Below, piece after piece: positions 53,142 to 61,586 of a stretch of 64,000 nt of DNA. The notes beneath the pieces are model-generated. The model was given only the letters and a program-made list of their open reading frames with translations, was not told the DNA's origin and searched no databases. Positions within the stretch are counted from its first letter, which is position 1, and each line of letters opens with the position of its first letter. This stretch comes from Methanofollis sp. UBA420 (lineage in GTDB: Archaea > Halobacteriota > Methanomicrobia > Methanomicrobiales > Methanofollaceae), in the NCBI RefSeq assembly GCF_002498315.1, contig NZ_DAGX01000007.1, positions 276,715-340,714 of the forward strand, given 5' to 3'. A program made the translations under genes and the position numbers.

Positions 53142-55117
53142 CCCGTCCTCCGGAGAAGAATGCAGGCCCCGAGGAGTGAGATCATACCGGCGACGGCGCC
53201 GAATCCTGGTGACGGTGCGGCGGTGGCGGATGCGGCCGCCGACGCTGTCGGGAAGAGTTCGGGGTGAATGTCGGCGGCGACCTCTTCGAGGGCGTCGACG
53301 ATCCGCGGACCGCCGCGGTCGATGATGTCTGAACTGACAATATACACTTTATCATCCTTGATGGCCTTCATCTTTGCAAAGCGGGGCTCGTCCATGAAGT
53401 ACCGGTAAATAAGATTGTTTCCGCTCTCTCCCATTCCTGTCCCCGAGTTCACCAGGACGATGTCGGGATTGGTGGTGATGAATCGTTCGAGGGTGACGAT
53501 CTGCCAGCCTTCAACATCGGAAAATGCATTCTTCCCGCCGGCAAGGGTGATGAGCTCGTTCTGGAAGGTGGCATTGCCGCTCACCCAGATGGGGTCGTAC
53601 CAGACGGCATGCATCACGCTCGGGCGCTCGGTGGTCGTCCCGACGGCTGCGGTCACGGCATCGATCCGTGTCTGCATGGATTTCTTCAGGTCGGCCGCCT
53701 CTGCTGTGCGTCCTGTCGCCTCTCCGGCGAGGGTGATGTCGCGGAGCGTCCCCTGCATGGAGTCGGGGTTGAGGGCGACGACAGTCAGGCCCAGGTCCCT
53801 GAGGTGGTTGACAACTTCCTCGGTGTTGCCGTATGCCGCAAGGACAAGGTCGGGCTTTGCCGCCACCACCCGTTCGATGTTCACGGTGGAGAACCCGCCG
53901 ACCTTTGGTTTATCCTCTGCCTCGGCAGGATAGTTGCAGTAATCGGTCACGCCGACCACCCGGTCGCCGAGACCGAGGGCAAAGAGGATCTCGGTGTTTG
54001 CCGGGGCAAGGGAGACGATGCGCCTGGGCTCCTGCGCGATGACAACCCTCTCCCCGAAGTCGTCGGTGAGGGTCACCGGCTGCCACAAAGACGAGGCTGC
54101 GGCCGGAGTCGTCTGTGCTGTCGGTGTCGTGACGGCCTCTGTCATTGCGGCCTCCGCCGGAGTGAAGAGGGAAGGCGCCTCCTGGCCAGGGAGGATGGGA
54201 TAGGGCCTTCCAAGCAGGGCCGGGATAGCCCGTGCCGTCATACCACAGGGGTTCTCTGCGGTATATGCCGTCCATGTGAAGGATCCGTCGGGCTGCTGGA
54301 GACTCTGGAGATAGGAGACTGCGTCTTTGCCGTTCTTCGACCACTTCGATGGGTCTTCGCCCGCGGCGGTGGCGGCCTGGACCACCCATGCCGCGGATGC
54401 TGCGTTCGACGAGGACGAACCGCCGTAGTTGAAACCGCCGTCGTCCATCTGGTGCTGCCTGAGATAGTCGAGGGCCTTTGCAACGGCAGGGGAGTTCTTC
54501 GGTTCGCCCGCCGCTATGAGCGCCATGACCACAGCTGCGGTATCGTCCGAATCGCTCTCGGCACCGGGCATCCAGCCGTAGCCGCCGTCCTCGTTCTGCT
54601 GCTTCTTCAGCCAGGTGGCGGTTTTTTCTGTCTCTTCGCCCGTGGCGGCAAGGCCGAGCAGGCCCCAGTAGGTGGTGTAGACGAAATCGCCGAACTGACC
54701 GTCGGGTTTCATCCGCCCCTTCAGGTCGGCGAGATGGTCGTGCCCACCGAAGGCGTGCGGGTCGTCGCCTGCGGCGGCGATCAGTGTCACCATCTTCCCG
54801 AGTTCGGCCGTTCCTTCGGGTTGCGCGGCCTCGTCGGAATTTTTCCAGTAGTCGACCGCCGATGTGCCGTTCACTGTCCATGCATGTGGGTCCTCGCCGC
54901 TGGCGACGATCGCCATCACGGCAAACCACGAGGTACCCGGGTTTGTCTCTCTCCCCGGTTCGGCGAACCCGCCGTCGGCCTGCTGGCAGGATCTGATATA
55001 GTCCATGCTCTTCTGGATGGCCGGGTCCGTTGCGTCCGTCGGGTAGGCGGCACCGAGGGCGCAGCAGGCGGTGCAGAGAAGGATAAGGATAGGAAGTGTC
55101 AGTCTCATTTCAGTCAT
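53138..55117 (-). CDS. Alpha/alpha-toroid plus BtuF-like corrinoid-binding fusion, PGF-CTERM anchored
   Basis: 659 residues. Signal peptide about 5-23. Residues 30-320 carry repeats of the prenyltransferase/squalene-cyclase type (QADGGFAEPG, QNEDGGYGWMPG, QMDDGGFNYGG, QQPDGSFTW), interleaved with helices (AATAAGEDPSKW). These form an alpha/alpha toroid. Residues about 350-620 are a periplasmic-binding-type domain of the BtuF/FepB family (RIVSLAPANTEILFALGLGDRVVGVTDYCNYP, then KPDLVLA). The end, SPGFGAVAGMISLLGAC plus ILLRRTG, is a PGF-CTERM. I infer capture and delivery of corrinoid to the BtuCD transporter encoded divergently. ATG 55108 is an alternative start. Confidence 0.75.
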   Translation of the reverse strand: MTEMRLTLPILILLCTACCALGAAYPTDATDPAIQKSMDYIRSCQQADGGFAEPGRETNPGTSWFAVMAIVASGEDPHAWTVNGTSAVDYWKNSDEAAQPEGTAELGKMVTLIAAAGDDPHAFGGHDHLADLKGRMKPDGQFGDFVYTTYWGLLGLAATGEETEKTATWLKKQQNEDGGYGWMPGAESDSDDTAAVVMALIAAGEPKNSPAVAKALDYLRQHQMDDGGFNYGGSSSSNAASAAWVVQAATAAGEDPSKWSKNGKDAVSYLQSLQQPDGSFTWTAYTAENPCGMTARAIPALLGRPYPILPGQEAPSLFTPAEAAMTEAVTTPTAQTTPAAASSLWQPVTLTDDFGERVVIAQEPRRIVSLAPANTEILFALGLGDRVVGVTDYCNYPAEAEDKPKVGGFSTVNIERVVAAKPDLVLAAYGNTEEVVNHLRDLGLTVVALNPDSMQGTLRDITLAGEATGRTAEAADLKKSMQTRIDAVTAAVGTTTERPSVMHAVWYDPIWVSGNATFQNELITLAGGKNAFSDVEGWQIVTLERFITTNPDIVLVNSGTGMGESGNNLIYRYFMDEPRFAKMKAIKDDKVYIVSSDIIDRGGPRIVDALEEVAADIHPELFPTASAAASATAAPSPGFGAVAGMISLLGACILLRRTG

Positions 55118-56693
55118 CCCTTTTCCTGATCACGTACGCTGTACATCCGATAAGGACACCGGAAACGATGGCGAGGGTGCTGAGAGGCGCCTTTTGTGGT
55201 GCGGTCGTTTCAGGCGGTGCCTCTGTGGAAGGTGCGGCGGCGTCTGTCGTGTTCATCGTTGCCTCTCTTTCACCGAGGGTGAGGAGTGCGAACCCGGATA
55301 GCCCCTCCGGGGAGTCTGCCTCAAAGATCAGGTTGCCTGCACTGTCCGTCACGGCCGGCCGCGTCTCCAGGAATGTGACCGTCCCGTTGTCGGCACAATG
55401 TGCGATCCTCACGGCACCGGCGCCCCCGTGCGCCTCCACCCATGCAGGGGGGACGGAGATCCTGATGGTGGCGCCGAGGATGTCCTCACCATTGGCGATG
55501 CCGGTCTTCTCCACGTGCATCACACAGGCCACCGCACGAATGGCCTTTTCCTCATCGACTGCGAGCAGGGCAATCGCCGACTGTGCCGCCGGCGCGAGTC
55601 CGGGTTCATAGGTCACGTTCACCCCTGCCTCGGCAGGCAGTCCCCTGAGCAAGAGGTTGATCCTTCCCCTGACATCCCCGACCCCCTCGATCGCCCCGGT
55701 GACCGGGTCCAGTTCCGCTGTGACGCTCTTGATAAAGCCGTTTGCGATACCGTTCTTCTCCATGATGTCGCCGGTCAGCACGGTCATCAGGAGGCCGGGG
55801 CGCTCGATGATGATGCGGTCCCCCCGTACCGTCACCCGCACGCCTTTCTGTCCGGCACTCGTATTGACCGTGATCCGCGACCTGCCCCCCTCGGTGGTGA
55901 TGGAAACGCCTGCCGGGAGGCCGAGTGATATCCCCGGCCCTGTGGCCGGCCCGAGGCCGGGCGTCGTGCCCCTGCTGGCGGCACCCGAACTCCCGCTGTC
56001 CGAACTCCCGCTGTCCGAACTCCCGCTCCCGAAGACCACCCTGAGATAGATGGTGTCTTTTGATGTCGCCGGGGTGTCGCTCATGCTTTCGCTGTAGTAG
56101 AAGACGACTTTGTCACCGTTATTCACATGGTAGGAATTGGCACCGACGGCCGGGGAGACTCCGTTGACCTGGTACATCCACCCGGCCATCCCCTCTCCTG
56201 CTCTGCCATTGACGGAGGTGAGGTACAGGGTGCCGTAGGCGGCGTACCATGTGTCTTTCACTGTATATGAGGTGTCGGAGGCGTCGAGCGTACCGAGAGC
56301 GGTCCTGCGGTCGACGGTATAGGGCTTCCCGCTCTCTGCGGTCACGTTGAAGGTGCCCGATCCAAGGGTCACGTCTCTCCAGACGATCGAATCGTCGTCA
56401 CCGCTGTCGCCACCGCCTCCTCCTCCGCTCTTCGTGATGGCGACCGACCGTGTGGTGGTCTCACCGCCTGCAGTGGCGGTGATGGTGAGGGTACCGGTGG
56501 TGTGGGGGATGAACTTCACCGTCGTTCCATGTGCATAATATGGCGTTCCACCGTTCATCTGGAAGGTCACGTCTGCCTCTGTATCCAGGGTGATCATGAC
56601 GGCCGAGTCCGGTGACGACCCTGAGACGTCCATGGTGAGCGCTGTTCCGGGTGCTGCGAGCAGGAGAAGGAGGAGGAAAAGAACCTTCATCAT
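55110..56693 (-). CDS. Surface protein with DUF4430 (transcobalamin beta-domain-like) and PGF-pre-PGF-like domains
   Basis: 527 residues. Signal peptide 1-18, a small Ig-like domain (about 22-85) and a Gly linker come first. A DUF4430 domain (about 100-200) has TALGTLDASD, LTSVNGRAGEGMAGWMYQVNG and YHVNNGDKVVFYY. A Gly/Ser linker of near-identical SSDSG repeats (55985-56030) follows, then a beta-rich region. A PGF-pre-PGF-like domain (AVRIAHCADNGTVTFLE, about 425-475) and a C-terminal helix with RKRDD complete it. DUF4430 is the C-terminal cobalamin-covering domain of transcobalamin and intrinsic factor. ATG 56693 overlaps the upstream stop (ATGA), giving tight translational coupling. Confidence 0.7.
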   Translation of the reverse strand: MMKVLFLLLLLLAAPGTALTMDVSGSSPDSAVMITLDTEADVTFQMNGGTPYYAHGTTVKFIPHTTGTLTITATAGGETTTRSVAITKSGGGGGGDSGDDDSIVWRDVTLGSGTFNVTAESGKPYTVDRRTALGTLDASDTSYTVKDTWYAAYGTLYLTSVNGRAGEGMAGWMYQVNGVSPAVGANSYHVNNGDKVVFYYSESMSDTPATSKDTIYLRVVFGSGSSDSGSSDSGSSGAASRGTTPGLGPATGPGISLGLPAGVSITTEGGRSRITVNTSAGQKGVRVTVRGDRIIIERPGLLMTVLTGDIMEKNGIANGFIKSVTAELDPVTGAIEGVGDVRGRINLLLRGLPAEAGVNVTYEPGLAPAAQSAIALLAVDEEKAIRAVACVMHVEKTGIANGEDILGATIRISVPPAWVEAHGGAGAVRIAHCADNGTVTFLETRPAVTDSAGNLIFEADSPEGLSGFALLTLGEREATMNTTDAAAPSTEAPPETTAPQKAPLSTLAIVSGVLIGCTAYVIRKRDD

Positions 56694-58936
56694 GTCACGA
56701 TGCATTCGATACCCCCACTCTGAGAGATGCAGTTCTGTGGGTAATCCCCGAGGCGGTAGACGCCAGCACGAAGGGTGTACGTGCCGGTTTCTGCCTGTAA
56801 AGGCACGGCTACAAGGACGGGAATGTCCTCCAGAGTTTCCCCTGCTGACAATCTAACGGTTGTTGTTCCTGCCAGGGATTCTCCCTTATCATTGATGCCG
56901 CTGGCGGTGACAATGTACCAACCGTCGGTATTTGTGTGAAACGTGGCATTCACCTGTATCCATTTGCCTCGCGGGGCCGATTGTCCGCTTTCCAGCGAAA
57001 CAGAGAGATCGGGCACCAGGACGGTGATGTTGACGACCGCGTCCGACTCACTCAGGGGTGACGGTGCGTAGTCAGGTGCTCCGCCCCAGGTGCCATTGTA
57101 GAGGGTGATCAGGTCGCCGTCTGTGCAACGGTAGTTCCCTATGCCGAGGGATGCCTGCTCTCCATTGACCAGGAAGATCCAGCTACCTTCGATGCCGCCG
57201 ATGTCGGTGAGATAGTGCCCCCATGCGCCGTATGATGCATTGTAGGTGAACGTCCCGGATTTCGAGGCTGCGTCCAGTGCGGCAAACGCCGAGTCTCCCC
57301 ACGCCTCATGGTCGCTAACGGTGACGTTTGTTCCTGGATTGAGGGTGACTGTTCCCTCCCAGCCTGTGAAAGACCCTTCCCCCTCTGGTGCGAAGATGTG
57401 AAGTTTCCCATCATCACCGCCAATGTAGAGATTTCCTCTGGCGATTGCCGGCGATGACATAATGTTGTAGAATTTTCCTTCTGGCGGACGGAGCGTGTGG
57501 TGCCACATCTCGGTGCCGGTGGCGGCATCAGCCGCGTAGACCGTGCCCTCGGCCACGTTGGTCGCGAAGTAGACGGTGGAGTTGGTCACCACGGGAGACG
57601 ATTTGACCTCGCCGTTTGCGGGGAAAGACCACTTTTCAGACCCATCGACGGTGCTAAGACAATACAGGGCAGTGGATGATCCTGCATAGAGCGAATCCCC
57701 TTTCACAGCCGGTGTACAGAGTGCATTGCCTCCAAAGGGCACGCTCCACTGCAGGGTCCCGTCGGAACAGGCGATCGCGGAGAGGGTGGTTCGCGTTGTG
57801 ATGTAGGCGGTGCCATCACTGATGGTGGTCGCCATCGACATGATGGGCCCGTCGACCGGGCATTCCCATACTTTTGTCCGGGTGGTGACATCCACGCAGA
57901 AGAGGGCATGGTCTGTCCCGTTATACGCCTGGAAGAAGACGCGTCCGTTGTCTGCCGAGGGAGAGGCATAGTATCCAACAGGATCGTCGATGGCGTGACC
58001 GGTCGTGACATTCCAGATTTCGGTACCCCCGGGGTTGAAGACGTGGAGGGTTCCGTCTGACCGGGAGATGACATAGACCTGGCCGTCATAGATGAGAGGA
58101 GAGGATGCGAGTCCCCAGTACTGCCCGTCGTTCTCCAGGTTTTTGTGCCACAGGACATGTCCGTCAAGGCTCAGCGCATAGAGGGAACCTCCGTATGACC
58201 CGACATAGAGGCGGTCGCCTGATACGGCTGCGGTGGAGTACCCTCCCCCATCGTCGAGGGGGGTGTGCCATTCGACCGCCATGGTCGTGGCATTGATGCA
58301 GTAGACATCTCCCATCGACGCGGTGATATACACACGACCGTTATCGATGACCGGGGACGCATAGGCCGGGCCGTTGAGGGAGATCTCCTGGACGTTACCC
58401 GCTGTTTCCGGCCCTTCGCCACTGACACAACCGTCCCGTGATGCACAGGAATGGAACATCGGATACTCGCCGGTCGGCTGCGGGCCTGGGATGTAGGGGA
58501 TCTGTGTGGTGATGTTGACGACTGCGTTCGACTCACTCAGGGGTGACGATGCATAATCTGGTGCTCCGCCCCATGTACCGTTGTAGAGAGTGATGAGGTC
58601 ACCGTCCAGACAGCGGTAGTTCCCTATGCCGAGGTTTGCCTGCTCGCCGTTGACCAGAAAGATCCAGGTGCCTTCGATGCCGCCGATGTCTGTGAGGTAG
58701 TGTCCCCATGCACCGCATGACGCATTGTAGGAGTACTCCCCGTATGCTGCTGCTGCTGCATCCAGTGCGGCAAGTGCCGAGTCTCCCCATGCCTCATGGC
58801 CACTGACGGTGACGTTTGTCGCCGGGTCGAGGGTGACTGTCCCCTCCCAACCGGTGAACTCTGCAGCGGCCGCGGGCGCGGCCAGTATCATCAGGAATAT
58901 GCAGCATATCCCTATACCATAGAAATTATCAACCAT
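56690..58936 (-). CDS. Surface protein: two DUF4430-like domains flanking a PQQ-type beta-propeller
   Basis: 748 residues. Signal peptide about 1-25 (ending PAAAA). A DUF4430-like domain (about 27-145) has FTGWEGTVTLDP, HYLTDIGGIEGTWIFLVNG and YRCLDGDLITLYNGTWGG. It is followed by a PQQ/Pyrrolo-quinoline-type beta-propeller (about 165-515; blades such as ASPVIDNGRVYITASMGDVYCIN) and a second, nearly identical DUF4430-like domain (about 523-640). A CARDB-like beta domain closes the protein, with no membrane helix. Start ATG 58936 follows GAGGT; the longer reading from 58951 lacks this. First gene of the four-gene surface operon. Confidence 0.7.
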   Translation of the reverse strand: MVDNFYGIGICCIFLMILAAPAAAAEFTGWEGTVTLDPATNVTVSGHEAWGDSALAALDAAAAAYGEYSYNASCGAWGHYLTDIGGIEGTWIFLVNGEQANLGIGNYRCLDGDLITLYNGTWGGAPDYASSPLSESNAVVNITTQIPYIPGPQPTGEYPMFHSCASRDGCVSGEGPETAGNVQEISLNGPAYASPVIDNGRVYITASMGDVYCINATTMAVEWHTPLDDGGGYSTAAVSGDRLYVGSYGGSLYALSLDGHVLWHKNLENDGQYWGLASSPLIYDGQVYVISRSDGTLHVFNPGGTEIWNVTTGHAIDDPVGYYASPSADNGRVFFQAYNGTDHALFCVDVTTRTKVWECPVDGPIMSMATTISDGTAYITTRTTLSAIACSDGTLQWSVPFGGNALCTPAVKGDSLYAGSSTALYCLSTVDGSEKWSFPANGEVKSSPVVTNSTVYFATNVAEGTVYAADAATGTEMWHHTLRPPEGKFYNIMSSPAIARGNLYIGGDDGKLHIFAPEGEGSFTGWEGTVTLNPGTNVTVSDHEAWGDSAFAALDAASKSGTFTYNASYGAWGHYLTDIGGIEGSWIFLVNGEQASLGIGNYRCTDGDLITLYNGTWGGAPDYAPSPLSESDAVVNITVLVPDLSVSLESGQSAPRGKWIQVNATFHTNTDGWYIVTASGINDKGESLAGTTTVRLSAGETLEDIPVLVAVPLQAETGTYTLRAGVYRLGDYPQNCISQSGGIECIVT

Positions 58937-58975
58937 TCCGACCTCATCCATTTTAACTGTATTATGTCAAAACAA

Positions 58976-58984
58976 ATTTATAAA
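58976..58984 (-). promoter_or_regulatory. TATA box of corrinoid surface operon
   Basis: Minus-strand TTTATAAAT, 40-48 bases before the ATG at 58936; initiation near 58950 gives a leader of about 14 bases containing GAGGT. Confidence 0.55.
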
Positions 58985-59331
58985 ATATCGTGGTCTTATA
59001 TCAAATATATTTTGTTTTACGCGGCACCAACGAGTGTACGCCCCTTATGCTCACCGGGATACAGACTTCAGGCAGAGGAGACGGGTTTTCCAGGATACAG
59101 GAGGCAGAAAAATAGTGAATGCTGGATATGCACGGGATGTGGACGTTTTTTTCAGGCCAGACAGAGAAGATAAAACGACTCTCACTCTTCGCGTATGAGG
59201 TACCATGACATCTTGACTCATATCTGAGAGTATTGGCTGATGCCATCGTATGGGAGAGACAAAACCGAGACGTGCAGGACCGCTGGTGCATATGCCCGGT
59301 TGATGACAGGGCGTGCCGCCGTCACTTGAGT

Positions 59332-59340
59332 AAATTTATT
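59332..59340 (+). promoter_or_regulatory. TATA box of btuC operon
   Basis: AAATTTATT, 34-42 bases before the btuC ATG at 59374; the leader is at most about 15 bases and shows no strong ribosome binding site. Confidence 0.5.
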
Positions 59341-59373
59341 TGCTTTAAGATAACATAATTTGATGACTGCTTC

Positions 59374-60321
59374 ATGCAAAGAAAGAACTGGACGATGCTG
59401 ATTCCCCTATTCTTTTTCCTTCTCCTGAGTATCGTCCTGTCCACCGCAATCGGGGCGAGCGGTTTTGCCCTCCTCCAGATGGACCCTGAAACCGTCTCCA
59501 TGCTCCTCTTTGACGTGCGCCTGCCGCGGGTGCTGGCCGCCCTCCTTGTCGGTGCCGGCCTTGCCGTTGCCGGTACGGCAATGCAGGGCCTCTTCAAGAA
59601 CTCGATGGCCGACCCCTATATTATCGGCACCTCTTCTGGCGGCGCTCTCGGCGCTGCCATAGCGATCGTCTTCTTTGCGGGTGTGGGCCTGCCGGTCTTC
59701 GCGTTTATCGGTGCCACCGCGTCCACCGCCATCGTCTTCCTCATCTCCCGCCGGGACGGCCGGGTTGCGGTGGAGACCCTCCTCCTCTCCGGGATTGCGA
59801 TGTCGATGTTCCTCTCCGCCATACTCTCCTTTATCATGTATCTTTCCGGGAGCAGCCTGCACCAGATCATGTTATGGCTGATGGGCGGTTTCTGGAATAT
59901 CTCGTGGAGCAATGTCTGGCTGGCCCTTTCCATCCCTGCAGCGTGCCTCATCCTCTTCGTCTTTGCACGCGACCTGAACGTCATCTCCCTCGGTGAGGAA
60001 GATGCGGTCCACCTCGGCGTCGATGTCGAGAGGCTGAAGGTCGTCCTCCTCCTCCTCTCTTCCTTCATCACCGGGATCGCCGTCTCAGTCGCCGGCTCCA
60101 TAGGCTTTATCGGGCTCATCACACCGCACGTGATGCGCCTTCTTGTCGGCCCCGACCACCGGATCCTCGTCCCCGCCTCCATGATGGCCGGCGCCATTCT
60201 CCTCCTCTGGGCAGACACCCTCGCCCGCACCATGCCGAGCGAGATCCCGGTCGGTATCGTCACGTCGCTCTTTGGCGCACCCTTCTTCATCTATCTCTTA
60301 CGGAGCAGGACACGGACATGA
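59374..60321 (+). CDS. btuC: FecCD/BtuC-family ABC transporter permease
   Basis: 315 residues, about nine to ten membrane helices. LRLPRVLAALLVGAGLAVAGTAMQGLFKNSMADPYIIGTSSGGALGAA-type sequence (DVRLPRVLAALLVGAGLAVAG onward) and the cytoplasmic coupling region GSIGFIGLITPHVMRLLVGPDHR are the BtuC/FecCD signatures. Members import corrinoids, iron siderophores or haem with a binding protein and a BtuD-type ATPase. Corrinoid is preferred here because of the DUF4430 proteins and the CbiR-like partner. Four-base overlap with the ATPase gene. Confidence 0.9.
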   Translation: MQRKNWTMLIPLFFFLLLSIVLSTAIGASGFALLQMDPETVSMLLFDVRLPRVLAALLVGAGLAVAGTAMQGLFKNSMADPYIIGTSSGGALGAAIAIVFFAGVGLPVFAFIGATASTAIVFLISRRDGRVAVETLLLSGIAMSMFLSAILSFIMYLSGSSLHQIMLWLMGGFWNISWSNVWLALSIPAACLILFVFARDLNVISLGEEDAVHLGVDVERLKVVLLLLSSFITGIAVSVAGSIGFIGLITPHVMRLLVGPDHRILVPASMMAGAILLLWADTLARTMPSEIPVGIVTSLFGAPFFIYLLRSRTRT

Positions 60322-61586
60322 CAGAGATAATGGTCAGAACCGAGGACCTTGGCGTCGCCTATGGCGACACCCCGGTGCTGCAGGCGGTCTCGCTCGCCGT
60401 GACCGAGGGGTCCTTCATCGGGATCCTGGGGCCGAACGGTTCAGGGAAGACCACCTTTCTGCGTGCTCTCTCCCGGATCCTCAAACCCGCAGCCGGGACA
60501 GTCTCTATCGAGCAGAAAGAGATATCGGAATATTCCATCAGGGAACTTGCCACGCGGGTCGGCGCCGTCCCGCAGGAGACTGGCATCACCTTCGCATTCA
60601 CCGTCGAGGAGATCGTGCAGATGGGCCGCCACCCCTATCTCGGCCCTCTCTCCTCGATGAAAGAGGAGGACTATCTGATCTGCCGGGAGGCGATGGAGCA
60701 GACCAACACCGCCCACCTTGCCGACCGTCTCATCACCGAGATCAGCGGGGGCGAACGCCAGCGGGTGCTCATCGCCCGCGCCCTCGCCCAGCAACCGAAG
60801 GTCCTCCTCCTCGACGAACCCACCTCCCACCTCGACATCAGCCACCAGATCGAGATCCTCTCCATCATCAGGGAACTGACCCCCCGTGTCACGGTCATCG
60901 GCGTCTTCCACGACCTCAACCTTGCGGCCTGCTTCTGCGACAGGATCGTCCTGATGGAGAAGGGCCGGGTCGTCGCCGCCGGTGTACCGGCAGAGGTGCT
61001 CACCGACGAGACCATCCGCAGGGTCTTCGGGGTCGGGATGATGGTCAGGACGCATCCCCTCACCGGCCGGCCGTACCTCGTCCCGCGGTATGAACCTGCC
61101 CTGACCGGGGATGGCGGCGGTCTGCACATCCATGTCGTCTGCGGCGGGGCCACCGGGGCCGAGACGATGTACGCCCTCTCCGCCCGGGGACATCATCTTA
61201 CGGCAGGCGTTCTTTCGGCCAACGACTCAGACTGTATCGCCGCCGAGGCCCTCGGCATCGACGTCGTGAAGGAATCCCCCTTCGCCCCCGTCTCGTCTGC
61301 TTCCCTTGCGTCCCTTGCCGATATCCTCAGGACCGCCGACGCCGTCGTCGTCACCGAGATGCCGGTGGGGCCCGGGAATATCGCCAATCTCAGGGCCCTC
61401 ACCGGACGGCAGGGCCTTCCCATCTTCGTGCTCTCCGCTTCGGGGACGCCCTTTTCTGTGCGTGACTATACGGGGGGCGAGGCGACCTCCATCTTCATGA
61501 CCCTCTGCCGGGACGGCGCCTTGATGGTCAGGAGCGTGCCCGAACTCCTCGAAAAACTGGGAGACCTGGTGGCGGCCCGGGAATGA
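60318..61586 (+). CDS. btuD: BtuD-type ABC ATPase with extra C-terminal domain
   Basis: 422 residues. The first 250 are a complete ATPase: Walker A GPNGSGKT (38-45), Q-loop in AVPQETGITFAF, signature ISGGERQRVLIARAL, Walker B VLLLDEPTSHLD and the switch histidine in GVFHDLNLAA. Residues about 265-422 form an additional alpha/beta, Rossmann-like domain (HVVCGGATGAETMYALSARGH, VLSANDSDCIAAEALGIDVV, AVVVTEMPVGPGNIANL) not needed for ATP hydrolysis. Its role is unknown; it may sense a nucleotide or corrinoid ligand and gate import. It overlaps both neighbours by four bases. Confidence 0.85.
   Translation: MTEIMVRTEDLGVAYGDTPVLQAVSLAVTEGSFIGILGPNGSGKTTFLRALSRILKPAAGTVSIEQKEISEYSIRELATRVGAVPQETGITFAFTVEEIVQMGRHPYLGPLSSMKEEDYLICREAMEQTNTAHLADRLITEISGGERQRVLIARALAQQPKVLLLDEPTSHLDISHQIEILSIIRELTPRVTVIGVFHDLNLAACFCDRIVLMEKGRVVAAGVPAEVLTDETIRRVFGVGMMVRTHPLTGRPYLVPRYEPALTGDGGGLHIHVVCGGATGAETMYALSARGHHLTAGVLSANDSDCIAAEALGIDVVKESPFAPVSSASLASLADILRTADAVVVTEMPVGPGNIANLRALTGRQGLPIFVLSASGTPFSVRDYTGGEATSIFMTLCRDGALMVRSVPELLEKLGDLVAARE

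Larger units (their letters stand above)
58937..59373. other. Divergent control region between surface operon and btuC operon
   Basis: 437 bases with no supported gene, AT-rich at both ends. The middle (59030-59320) contains only weak reading frames. I looked for a cobalamin riboswitch box and saw none. The AAATTTAT element recurs near each TATA region (58974-58981 and 59332-59339) and could mark a common operator, but this may be coincidence. Confidence 0.45.

Noticed and set aside
53609..55129. 506-residue plus-strand frame opposite the toroid-BtuF gene
   Set aside because: Cys/Arg/Gly-rich shadow; the minus strand carries clear domain motifs and operon overlaps.
59090..59173. Possible small zinc-ribbon peptide (CWICTGC) in the corrinoid control region
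   Set aside because: Occurs at the end of a frame without start signal or conserved context; probably chance.
58937..59373. Cobalamin riboswitch between the corrinoid operons
   Set aside because: No B12-box-like sequence or matching multi-stem architecture seen, and such riboswitches are not expected in this lineage.
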